Source: SAR324 cluster bacterium (lineage in GTDB: Bacteria > SAR324 > XYD2-FULL-50-16). From it: a stretch of DNA of 64,000 nucleotides. Positions 55,624 through 63,476 of the stretch are shown here, piece by piece. Made by a program: the position numbers and the translations under genes. The notes beneath the pieces were generated by a model that made no database searches, was not told the DNA's origin, and saw only the letters and a list, made by a program, of their open reading frames with translations. The stretch lies in assembly GCA_028282885.1 (NCBI GenBank), contig JANQGX010000087.1, positions 42,437 through 106,436 on the forward strand. Reading direction: 5' to 3'. Every line of letters starts with the position of its first letter. Positions within the stretch are counted from its first letter, which is position 1.

Positions 55624-57159
55624 TTACTGTTTCAGAACAGGATTCTCCACGCAGTTTGCGATAAATTGAGCAAACGACTTTATGTCCTGATCGACACTCG
55701 CGCACTCCAGGGCCTGCATATACGTTTCTCGCTTATCTACAGGAATGACGGTCCAGGGATACCCACCTGAAGCCAGCATAGCGTTCATAAAAAATCGCGC
55801 TATACGACCATTTCCATCCATAAAAGGGTGAATATATCCAATTAACCAATGCCCCACTACTGAGCGAACGGATGCCTTTGATTCATTTTGAAGAAGCTCA
55901 AACAGTGTTGTCATGGCATCGACCACAATTTCATTTCGTGGCGGTACATGACGCGAACCTTTGATAAATACCGAAGAACTTCGAAAACCAGCCAAGGTTG
56001 ATGCCGGTACCAGGCCGGCTATGACCATCGGCTGAAACAGTTCCCTATACCAGTTGCGTAGTTCTTTTTGTACCAGTTCTGCGGCGTTTTCTCCTTGTAG
56101 GATCTGATCCACTACCCGCCGTACTTGTTGATAGGTTTGCCAATATCCCCTGGCTGAAAGTGCATTATGGTTTTGTCGATCTTCATCCGAATTTTCCGGG
56201 TTCCAATTCCCTGAACGCACCTTATTAATAAGCGTGGGCGTAACCTGATAACCTTCAATCGATAATGAATGATAGGCATCTTTTATATATAAGTCATCAA
56301 CAGCGTTCATATATTGTTTGCTGCTTCGGGGAAGTCCCGGTGCTTCTGGGAAAACATCTACCACAACCTCACGACATTGTTCCCAAATGATCCTGAGACG
56401 ATTTGAAATGGGTGCATTTCGCTCAATTCTGATGGGTAGTTGTGGGCCCTGCTTGAATGGATCGGTTTCCCGGACATCATAGTCGGCAGCCTTCATCGCA
56501 TCTCTGATATCATTTGCGACGTTAGCATGCCCCAGACTCCGGAAGGCACCAACCAATCGACCCGCAATAGCTGAATGACCGCCATCGAGCAATCGGGTCA
56601 GCAGATTGGAGGCATCCTGTATTCCGGATAAAACAATCCGGGCTTCCAGCGGATGGGTCAGAAAAAAAGACTCTGAAACTTTCAAAACTGCGGCTTCGAC
56701 TGAGTACATGCGAAGCCCTTCTCTTTCAACAATGTCATCGGATTTGGGAATGCTTTGGATCTTTAAATCAAATAGAGATGTGTTAAAAGGAAGCTTGATT
56801 GTGTTATTGCTCCCTTTTGATGAATAAATAACCACCTGCCCGGGTATCACATTTTTTTCTGCATGTAGCTGGAGAGATTGTTCCGGAGACAAAGACCAGT
56901 TCGATCCAAATCTTTCCCGACAGTAGTTTGAGCAAAACTCCCAAAAGGAGTCATACCAGGGAGAGCTGTCACCTCTTGAAGTATCTGGATTCCAGGACAT
57001 CAACCAGCCCTTTATTACCTCCCTTAGAAAGTCGTTTTTTAGTAAACGCTCTCGATGAGCCCTGGAAAACTCATTGGAACAAAAAATCCGTCGGCCTTTG
57101 AGCTGCAGTTTTTCAAGCTGTTCAAGCGATGACGCCAGTTTTTCGTGAGGGGATGACAT
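55624..57159 (-). CDS. Fic-domain protein (AMP-transferase-like), class II
   Basis: 511 residues. The Fic motif HPFMDGNGRIARFF is intact, with catalytic His and the GNGR anion hole. Upstream, in YHSLSIEGYQVT, SLSIEG fits the inhibitory motif (S/T)xxxE(G/N), so this is a self-inhibited class II Fic. The N-terminal 200 residues are unrecognised and could be a DNA- or protein-binding part. It would transfer AMP (or another nucleotide) to a target protein. Such genes are common in mobile and defence regions; it lies at the edge of the decayed island. It sits alone, with no visible antitoxin gene. Confidence 0.88.
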   Translation of the reverse strand: MSSPHEKLASSLEQLEKLQLKGRRIFCSNEFSRAHRERLLKNDFLREVIKGWLMSWNPDTSRGDSSPWYDSFWEFCSNYCRERFGSNWSLSPEQSLQLHAEKNVIPGQVVIYSSKGSNNTIKLPFNTSLFDLKIQSIPKSDDIVEREGLRMYSVEAAVLKVSESFFLTHPLEARIVLSGIQDASNLLTRLLDGGHSAIAGRLVGAFRSLGHANVANDIRDAMKAADYDVRETDPFKQGPQLPIRIERNAPISNRLRIIWEQCREVVVDVFPEAPGLPRSSKQYMNAVDDLYIKDAYHSLSIEGYQVTPTLINKVRSGNWNPENSDEDRQNHNALSARGYWQTYQQVRRVVDQILQGENAAELVQKELRNWYRELFQPMVIAGLVPASTLAGFRSSSVFIKGSRHVPPRNEIVVDAMTTLFELLQNESKASVRSVVGHWLIGYIHPFMDGNGRIARFFMNAMLASGGYPWTVIPVDKRETYMQALECASVDQDIKSFAQFIANCVENPVLKQ

Positions 57160-57219
57160 GACAGATCCTGAGTTGGTTACACTTATCTATAGTACTGGTA
57201 CAGGCTGATTAAGATTCTC

Positions 57220-57434
57220 CAGGAAAAGTTTCTTATGTAATGCAAAACCAAATTCATTAAGCTCAATCCGGAAGAGTTTCTAATATGGTGCAAGAACAAG
57301 TTTCTTATGCAGTACCATATTGAAAAACTCATATTCCTCTGGAACAAGTAAATTATGCTGTGCCAAAGCAAGTAAATTCTGATGCACTAAAACAAGTAGA
57401 TCATGCTGTGTCAAAACAAGTCAATAGTGAAGTG
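57220..57434. repeat. Degenerate 24-bp tandem repeats (broken octapeptide-repeat ORF)
   Basis: Units of about 24 bp beginning CAAGT occur in tandem: the best are CAAGTAAATTATGCTGTG..., CAAGTAAATTCTGATGCA... and CAAGTAGATCATGCTGTG..., with more degenerate units upstream. In one plus-strand frame the clear part encodes QVNYAVPK, QVNSDALK, QVDHAVSK and QVNSEV, then a stop. In-frame stops occur in the upstream units. I read it as the decayed end of a gene with eight-residue repeats. It is not a CRISPR array, since there are no spacers. Confidence 0.55.
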
Positions 57435-57760
57435 TGAGTACATCAGTGCGTGTGTTGATAAGAGATAGCAATTGGCAACGAGCGGACTTCACGCACCTGG
57501 GCTTATAGCTATTTTATACGCACATGACATAAACATATCACATCCATAAGGGAAACAGAATTACTGTTCCTGTCAACTTTGTGTTCCTCAAAAAGCGAAT
57601 GATAATTGCTGACAGCTGCAGCATGAAGGTGAAAAGCATGCATTACAAGTGCAGCAGGTGAGGGGAATATGAAAAGAAAGACCTTTGCGAACATCGGGTC
57701 GTTATCTATTCAAGGTGCGATTCAATAAAGACCGCCTGGAGGAATCTTTGTTGCAAAACA

Positions 57761-57955
57761 GGAATCAAGGATCTGCACGTTCATGACCTGAGACGGTTTT
57801 TCAATAGAGTAATTTAACAGGAGAAGCTGGGCTTCACCCCTGAAGAGTCCAGACACTTTATCGGTAACTCGGAAGAAGTCAATAGGGATTACTTCTGTCC
57901 GATTTCGATTGAACCTTTGAGAGAAAGATCCATCAAACCAGCTTCGACGATTTAA
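57761..57955 (+). pseudogene. Decayed tyrosine recombinase (integrase), C-terminal part
   Basis: In one frame the peptide reads GIKDLHVHDLRRFFNRVI, a TAA at 57815-57817, then a segment containing LGFTPEESRHFIGNSEEVNRDYF. HDLRR is the HxLR catalytic box, and the following FIGN-S...Y resembles the LGHSS...Y end, but with Asn in place of the His and the usual Tyr context changed. An internal stop and no upstream half are seen, so it is inactive. It probably mobilised the surrounding island. Confidence 0.7.
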
Positions 57956-58361
57956 TCAATGAGCAATGTACTTATCTCCATTGAAAACCCTTAGCGTCCG
58001 GTCACAACTCGGTCACAGAGATAAGACTTGATGTAAAATAAAAGCTGTAATGCTTGAAATACTGGTCGGGGTGAGAAGAAAAGCGACCACGGGTGGGAAT
58101 ACTGCTTTAAATTCAGAAAGTTAATCATTTCTATTAAATTATAAATTTTGAAAATGTGATTTGGAGTGTTATTGCATAAATATATGTTTTTACTCCTTAA
58201 TTCTCTCAGATTTTCAGCAAAAAGACAAATAAAGTCCAAGGACCACAATTTGTCTTTGCCCATTATTGGTTGACTTAGGATGAGTTATGGATTTGCTACT
58301 GCTGGGGGAGCTATTGAAGACCTTTACTATTTCAAGAAGAGAAGGATTTAATTTGTTAATT

Positions 58362-58382
58362 TGGTGGAGGTGGCGGGAATCG
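58362..58382 (-). other. ssrA (tmRNA) 3'-end-like fragment, candidate att half-site
   Basis: Read on the minus strand, the sequence ends CCCGCCACCTCCACCA and begins CGATT. This agrees with the 3' end of bacterial tmRNA, including the encoded CCA. No tmRNA body is present nearby. tmRNA 3' ends are common integration sites for islands with tyrosine recombinases. It could also be the 3' end of a tRNA, but the tmRNA fit is better. Confidence 0.5.
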
Positions 58383-58544
58383 CTCACAAGAGGAGCTAAC
58401 GCATTGATTTAATGACATTATGTATTTTTTTTATCGCTAAATGTGAATTGGAGTGTATTTCTCTCCAACCTATTGTTTTTATTCCACAATACCACACAAT
58501 ATATGGATTAAGCAAACCAGTCCCTTTTTTGCTTTCAAAAAGTA

Positions 58545-58563
58545 GGACGTGGGTTCGATTCCC
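58545..58563 (+). other. ssrA (tmRNA) T-arm-like fragment, candidate att half-site
   Basis: GGACGTGGGTTCGATTCCC on the plus strand matches the T-arm part of tmRNA (commonly GGACGCGGGTTCGATTCCC), then diverges into AT-rich sequence. It overlaps the minus-strand fragment at 58362-58382 in the shared core CGATTCCC, as expected for the two halves of a crossover site. Confidence 0.5.
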
Positions 58564-58850
58564 AAATTTATCGAAGAATGTCTAAACGAAGGCTTTTACG
58601 GAACACGCAATTTACTAAATATCAGGGTAAAGATAATCGCTTACTGTTTCCAGCCCAAGGAATCAAGCAAAACAAGAATAAAGAAATTGATTGCCAATCA
58701 CCGCTCGGCAGAGTGCTTAAATACTATCATAGAACCGCTGCATGAGGAGACTGGGCGGAATTTTGAGGGAGATTTCCTTGCTAATACCTTTTAATCATGG
58801 ATTTGGGTTGGTTTTAGCTTTTTGACCATTCTCTAACTGCAGGCTCATTA

Positions 58851-60384
58851 TTAACTCAACTTTCCCACTGAAAAAAGGGACAAGTTGATCTAGTAGTTCA
58901 TTGAAATTGTTAAAAGTGTTGAGTGGCCTCCAATAGTGTAGTATTTTTGAATATCGCCAAACACTCAAAATACACACAAAAAGGAGACCACCATGAATCA
59001 GGAACTGATCAAGGAAAGAGAAGCGCTTGGATTAATCGCGAATCTGTTTAGGGAATTTAAAATTGGTAGTCTACTTAATCTTGCTAACATAAGCAGAACC
59101 AAAGGCGCTACCCCCTTAGAGTTGACGATTATCTTCAATCTCTGTTTTCAGGGCAAAAACCTGTTTGAAGGCGTCATCAGGAACAAATGGATCGAATTAA
59201 ACAAACGCCATGTTTATGGGTTCTTGAACAATCCCTATTTCAACTGGAGAAAGCTTCTTTTCCTGCTCTCAACCAGGATATATCTGGTTTTCAAAGGACT
59301 TAACTCAGATCCGGATGAGGAAGTCCTGATCGTTGATGATTCTCCTTATGATCGGAGTCGCTCAAAGTTTGTAAAATTGCTGGCCAAGGTCTTTGACCAC
59401 AACTCCAGTAAATTCATCAAAGGGTTTCGTACCCTCACCTTAGGATGGTCAGACGGTAATAGCTTTCTGGGACTCGATTTTGCTCTTTTGTCATCTCCTA
59501 AGGAGAGAAACCGGTACTGTGAAGCCGATGATCGCATTGATCAGCGCTGCTGCGGCGGTATTCGCAGGAAAGAAGCAGTACAGAAATCAACTGCTGTGCT
59601 ACCGGCCATGGTGAAAAGAGCATTGACTGTCACCAGGGTAAAAGCTCGACGATTACTGCTGGACAGCTGGTTCTCGTTTCCCAAGGTGATTCATGATTTG
59701 CTTGAACATATCGATGTGATCTGTATGGTCAAGGATCATGCACGAGTCTATTACAACTACCAAGGGAGGAAATACCGACTATCTCATCTCTACAACAATC
59801 TCAAAAAGAGACGAGGTAAAGCTGTTGTCTAAGCATCCGTTTTTGTTGAAACCTCCTACGGTGATTGGGTAAAAATCATTTTTGTAAAGGCGGATAATGA
59901 GAGAGGCTGGTTAGCACTCCTCACTACCGACTTGGACTTAGAAGACTGCGAAATCATTCGACTGTATGGAAAACGCTGGAATATTGAAGTCTTCTTCAAA
60001 ATGTGTAAACAGCAACTGAAAATGGTGAAAGAGATTCAACTCCGAACTTTCGACGGTTTGGTTGCTCATACCACCATTGTCATGATGCGTTACAACCTAT
60101 TGTCGTATCGACAGCGAATGGATCTGGATCTCAGATCCTACAACGATGCGTTTCGAGAGCTTTTTGACGAATTATCCAATCTGAGTTTTATTGATGCCTT
60201 ATCACGGATACTGGCATCAGTCATGGAACAGATCAAAAAGTCAGTACAACTCTCAGAAACCACCGTTAGGAGCATTATCGATACTATTATGTCATTTTCG
60301 AATCGTTATTTTAACCTCGGGCCACAACTGGCCGCGAATGGTTGATTTATCGAGTTAAACTTTCAACTGGGAAAGTTGAGTTAA
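58851..60384 (+). mobile_element. IS4-type insertion sequence, decayed copy
   Basis: 1,534 bp bounded by 17-bp perfect terminal inverted repeats: TTAACTCAACTTTCCCA (58851-58867) and its reverse complement (60368-60384). It contains one transposase gene split by a stop codon. No convincing target-site duplication was found, so this copy may have recombined or is old. Confidence 0.85.
58993..60345 (+). pseudogene. IS4-type transposase interrupted by one in-frame TAA
   Basis: Two frames, 58993-59832 and 59833-60345, lie in the same reading frame and are separated only by TAA at 59830-59832. Joined, they give a 450-residue DDE transposase. Likely catalytic residues: Asp in VDDSPYDRS, Asp in LLLDSWFSFP, and Glu in YGKRWNIEVFFKMCKQ, which fits the IS4 signature Y-x2-R-x3-E-x6-K and lies after the stop. 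The first piece alone lacks the catalytic Glu, so it is inactive unless the stop is read through. Confidence 0.88.
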
Positions 60385-60410
60385 GTAATTTGCTGTAGGA
60401 TTGAAAGGGC

Positions 60411-60416
60411 TTGACA
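60411..60416 (+). promoter_or_regulatory. Possible -35 element upstream of the peptide gene
   Basis: A perfect TTGACA occurs 27 bp after the IS end and 133 bp before the peptide gene. The -10 at proper distance (TACGGA at 60434-60439) is poor, so this is only a candidate. If real, expression of the peptide does not depend on the IS. Confidence 0.3.
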
Positions 60417-60548
60417 AAAAACATGCATAAGAGTACGGAAAACGCAAGAGGATTTATGACTATATTAAATAAATTCGATTTTTCGACTTGAAAGTGAATT
60501 TTGTGTTGAGGATGAAAATAAACCTAATCAGTAATGAAAGGAAACGAT

Positions 60549-60785
60549 ATGAAAAAGATAGAGCTAGATTATTCTCCTGCACGCGAAGCAGCTTTACAGG
60601 CTGCTAATGGTAACCTAAACACCTCTATGAAAAGAAAGGTTCCTTCAGGACCAGTACCTGGGGCCCCACTTGTTCCACCGATTCCAGGACCAGGGCCAGC
60701 TCCAGGATCTCCACTACATCCCCCTATTCCAGGACCAGGGCCAGCTCCAGGATCTCCACTACATCCCCCTGTTCCGCCCCGTTAG
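60549..60785 (+). CDS. Candidate RiPP precursor with proline/glycine-rich repeated core
   Basis: 78 residues from the ATG at 60549, which has AAAGGA seven bases upstream; ATG 60534 lacks one. Residues 1-30 form a charged, helix-prone leader (MKKIELDYSPAREAALQAAN, then a basic MKRK). Residues 31-78 form the tail: 22 of 48 are Pro and 8 Gly. Two exact 45-bp tandem repeats (60681-60725, 60726-60770) encode PGPGPAPGSPLHPP units, preceded by a diverged unit (PVPGAPLVPPI) and ended by VPPR. There is no Cys, Thr, Trp, Tyr or Phe in the tail; the only reactive side chains are Ser, His and Arg. A radical SAM/SPASM gene lies downstream, now separated by an IS. Alternative: a secreted Pro-rich structural peptide. 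Confidence 0.65.
   Translation: MKKIELDYSPAREAALQAANGNLNTSMKRKVPSGPVPGAPLVPPIPGPGPAPGSPLHPPIPGPGPAPGSPLHPPVPPR
60681..60770 (+). repeat. Two perfect 45-bp tandem repeats inside the peptide gene
   Basis: Copies at 60681-60725 and 60726-60770 are identical, each beginning ATTCCAGGACCAGGG. Identical third-codon positions indicate a recent duplication, so the number of core units is probably variable between strains. Confidence 0.9.
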
Positions 60786-60802
60786 GCGTGGGTAAAATAA
60801 AT

Positions 60803-60898
60803 ATGAGATTTTTGAGTGAAATATATTCCCTCTTTTATAAATTAATTGGTGGCTATTTAATAATGTTAGCTTTTTGGGGAAAACAATTTTCCTGCTAA
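60803..60898 (+). CDS. Small hydrophobic ORF (31 aa) in the peptide locus
   Basis: ATG 60803 (or GTG 60788, giving 36 residues) opens a frame, 17 or 2 bases after the precursor stop, that contains FLSEIYSLFYKLIGGYLIML and ends FWGKQFSC. It has one hydrophobic helix and a single terminal Cys. No strong ribosome binding site is seen. It could be a second peptide substrate, an immunity peptide or a chance frame. It ends two bases before the target duplication of the inserted IS. Confidence 0.35.
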   Translation: MRFLSEIYSLFYKLIGGYLIMLAFWGKQFSC

Positions 60899-60908
60899 CT
60901 GATTATAA

Positions 60909-62428
60909 CTAGAGTTTAGAGTCTCAGGGCAAAATAAGCCCTGAAAAGTTCATTGATAATTTGTTTTAACGATCTGCTCATGACAAATTCATGAGACTTT
61001 GGGTAGTCTTTGGATCTCACTCATTGTTTTATCGTAATCCGGCGGTTCGAATTTTCGGGATTTTGCATTCCACCAGGATCTGACAGCAAAGTGTCCAAAA
61101 ATACGACTCAATCCAAGTCTGATTCTACCAGCTGTGACTGGATGTTTGGTTCTCCAGGGGGTAAATGTCATTAATGATCTCACATTCTCTTCTCCCAAGT
61201 GAACCAACATTTGTGGAAGTGCATAGGACAAAGAAACAATCTGCACCCAGCGGGAAAGAACCTGCCTGGATTGCTGCCAAACGGTATGGAGCCCCCAGTT
61301 GTTCTTGAGCTGATTGAACATCGGCTCAATGGTCCATCTTTTGGCATAGTGTTGCAGGATCTTCTCCGCTCTCAGCTCAGTATTGGTAGAGAGTATCAAC
61401 CGGGGTTTGGAAAGTGCACCATCTGAATCTTCAAACTGGCAAAATACAACCTTTACAATTCGGCCTTTGAGAAAACGGGCTTTGGCGACCAGAGATCTAT
61501 AGTGAACCCGTTGTTCCTTATTATAGAGTCGCATTTTGACCCCCTTGGATGATAACGCCATAAAATGGTCAAAGGTCTGTTTTTCGCCATAGATTCTAGG
61601 ACGTCCTCTTCCCTGCTGCTTTGCAGGGATAGGGAGTGCATACAATGCAGTGTCTATCCGAACTTGGCCGATAACCTTTAAACCAAGTTCCAGAGCTGGA
61701 AGAAGCAGGTTTTTTCTCATAAACCAACTGTCGACCAGCATGGTTGTCGGTATGTTGTTAAGAACCGGTTTCATCGCTCTTAAGATTATTCTGACTGTCA
61801 GAAGCTTTCCTGTGTTGCTGGTGGTGGAGATTAACCTCGATACAATGGGAATTGCGCAGCCATTACCCAGAGCAACTGCCATGGTCAGCCTGCATTGACC
61901 CCATATGAATTTGGGTCGGTTTGGCTTTTTGCCATGCTGATGATGGAATTTGACATCAGGTGCTTTTTTGGAAGAACGTGGCACATTCGTATCGTCAAAG
62001 ATGATGAATAGCTCTTTCAGGTTAAACGCCTTGATAACCAAACGTAACAACTGCCTGGCCAGGGATAGATAGGACCATACCCCTTGCTGGATCCATTTAT
62101 AATAGCTGCCCCAATGTCTTTTTGTAACAATTGCCATTTGAGCATCGTTTATAAAACCGGTATGGGTAATCATAGAGCCTATTAACAGTTCTAAAAATGT
62201 TGGAACTGATCGAACATTCAGCGCTGAACAAAGATCATTCACCCAATCAAAAAAGATGGGCGGAACACTTTTCTTATTCATAGCAACCTCGGGGAAGAAT
62301 TGGACACTCTTCCCTAGCGGCCGATTTTTTTTACTGTTTAAAAAATCGGCCGCGCCGGATTGCTATGATATTGTCAATAATTTTCTGAAATATTTTAAGG
62401 TTTCGTAACCTGAAACTCTAAACTCTAG
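60909..62428 (-). mobile_element. Intact IS4-type insertion sequence with 9-bp target duplication
   Basis: 1,520 bp. Terminal inverted repeats of 20 bp with one mismatch (60909-60928 starting CTAGAGTTTAGAGT; 62409-62428 ending ACTCTAAACTCTAG). Flanked by the perfect 9-bp direct duplication TGATTATAA at 60900-60908 and 62429-62437, which shows a clean and fairly recent insertion. A 14-bp perfect hairpin (62317-62330 / 62340-62353, GCGGCCGATTTTTT) precedes the transposase gene and may shield it from outside transcription. Confidence 0.95.
60989..62281 (-). CDS. IS4-type transposase (intact)
   Basis: 430 residues. Catalytic acids probably in LFIIFDDTNVPRSS, MLVDSWFMRKN and the signature YAKRWTIEPMFNQLK, which fits Y-x2-R-x3-E-x6-K. 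GAGG precedes the ATG. No internal stop. It is unrelated at sequence level to the decayed transposase at 58993-60345 apart from the shared fold family, so two different IS types sit here. Confidence 0.93.
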   Translation of the reverse strand: MNKKSVPPIFFDWVNDLCSALNVRSVPTFLELLIGSMITHTGFINDAQMAIVTKRHWGSYYKWIQQGVWSYLSLARQLLRLVIKAFNLKELFIIFDDTNVPRSSKKAPDVKFHHQHGKKPNRPKFIWGQCRLTMAVALGNGCAIPIVSRLISTTSNTGKLLTVRIILRAMKPVLNNIPTTMLVDSWFMRKNLLLPALELGLKVIGQVRIDTALYALPIPAKQQGRGRPRIYGEKQTFDHFMALSSKGVKMRLYNKEQRVHYRSLVAKARFLKGRIVKVVFCQFEDSDGALSKPRLILSTNTELRAEKILQHYAKRWTIEPMFNQLKNNWGLHTVWQQSRQVLSRWVQIVSLSYALPQMLVHLGEENVRSLMTFTPWRTKHPVTAGRIRLGLSRIFGHFAVRSWWNAKSRKFEPPDYDKTMSEIQRLPKVS

Positions 62429-62441
62429 TGATTATAAGACA

Positions 62442-63476
62442 ATGATCGAGAATCTAACCTATTATGAGAACTTGTCTGAAGCTTATAATGGTGTACTAGA
62501 AGTAAAAAGCACTCCATCATTTCTCAAGCTGCCCTGTGGAGAGGGACAATGCAATGCAAGGTGCTCGTTTTGCCCAACAGCTGATAAAAGATCAACATTT
62601 CCCTCTAAAGGATGGATCCTTTCGATTTTTGAGAAACTGACAACCTTCATCGAAAATGCTGAAAGTTGTTGTATAGTCGATTGGTGTGAGCCTATGTTGT
62701 CCCCATACCTCCCCGATCTATTTTCTTATCTGGATGAAAAATGTAAAAAATCAGCGACTCTAGCTGTCGTTACAAATGGGATTTACTTAAAAAAGAAAGC
62801 TATCGAGGTACTGACCAGTCGGAAAAGAAGCATCGTTGCAGTTTCTCTAAATGCATCAGACAATAATACCTACAGAAAGGTGATGGGAGTCGACGCTTTC
62901 TCAAAGGTTTGCTCTAACATCCGATCACTGACAGAAATTGAAAATTTAGAAGTCCGGCTATCCATTGTTCTTTCGCTTGAGAATTATATGTATTTCCAGG
63001 ATTTTGTTAGAATAGCCAAAGATTTAAAAGCAGATTCTATTGTTTTACAAGATATGTTTATTTGGACACACGCTTGCAATGATTTGTCCTGTATCAACTC
63101 TCCTGATGAAGTGAAAAAACATATAGTGCAAGGTTTTAGAGTCGCCAAAGAAATACACATGCCAATAGTACAATTTTTGCCTTCATCTTATACTAGAGTC
63201 GATAAGAAGCCATTTGCATGTTGTGAACCTTGGACACAATTTAATGTTGCCAATGATGGTGAAATACGTCTTTGTTGTTTTTCACCAATACCATTAGGAA
63301 ACCTGTTTAAACAAAATCCAGATAGCGTTTGGAAAACAAATAGAGATTTAGTCAGGATTAGAGAGGGATTGAGTTCTGGGAAACTCTCTGATGAATGTTC
63401 TAAATGTTTTCAACGCTGGTCACATGCCAATTTTGCTTCTTTTATCATAGAAAAATTTTTGAACATAATTGATTGA
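62442..63476 (+). CDS. Radical SAM / SPASM-domain enzyme, candidate RiPP maturase
   Basis: 344 residues. Residues about 30-50 contain the radical SAM cluster motif CNARCSFC (C-x3-C-x2-C). The C-terminal SPASM part runs from CCEPWTQFNVANDGEIRLCC through GNLF...W to ECSKCFQRW, with at least six Cys for auxiliary clusters. The domain set resembles peptide-modifying maturases. There is no clear RRE (peptide-binding) domain at the N-terminus, but the first 30 residues are unassigned. The start is five bases after the target duplication and the ribosome binding site is weak; it may depend on coupling to the upstream ORFs, which the IS has now disrupted. Confidence 0.85.
   Translation: MIENLTYYENLSEAYNGVLEVKSTPSFLKLPCGEGQCNARCSFCPTADKRSTFPSKGWILSIFEKLTTFIENAESCCIVDWCEPMLSPYLPDLFSYLDEKCKKSATLAVVTNGIYLKKKAIEVLTSRKRSIVAVSLNASDNNTYRKVMGVDAFSKVCSNIRSLTEIENLEVRLSIVLSLENYMYFQDFVRIAKDLKADSIVLQDMFIWTHACNDLSCINSPDEVKKHIVQGFRVAKEIHMPIVQFLPSSYTRVDKKPFACCEPWTQFNVANDGEIRLCCFSPIPLGNLFKQNPDSVWKTNRDLVRIREGLSSGKLSDECSKCFQRWSHANFASFIIEKFLNIID

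Larger units (their letters stand above)
57160..58850. other. Gene-poor, decayed mobile region
   Basis: About 1.7 kb with no intact gene. It contains a degenerate repeat array (57220-57434), a broken tyrosine recombinase (57761-57955) and two ssrA-like fragments (58362-58382, 58545-58563). The short frames at 57509-57694, 57991-58263 and 58549-58794 show no family pattern or ribosome binding site. An imperfect direct repeat (about 58152-58175 and 58439-58460, starting AAATGTGA-TTGGAGTG) is also present. Confidence 0.6.

Noticed and set aside
57220..57434. Repeats resembling a CRISPR array
   Set aside because: Units are contiguous, degenerate and eight codons long, with no spacers and no cas genes in the window.
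58545..58570. Possible tRNA gene around the TTCGATTCCC T-arm
   Set aside because: No acceptor stem, D-arm or anticodon arm can be folded upstream; only the T-arm is present.
58549..58794. 81-codon frame starting inside the ssrA-like fragment
   Set aside because: GTG start within the T-arm sequence, no ribosome binding site, no family pattern.
58841..60394. Target-site duplication for the first IS element
   Set aside because: Flanks (AGGCTCATTA and GTAATTTGCT) share no direct repeat longer than two bases.
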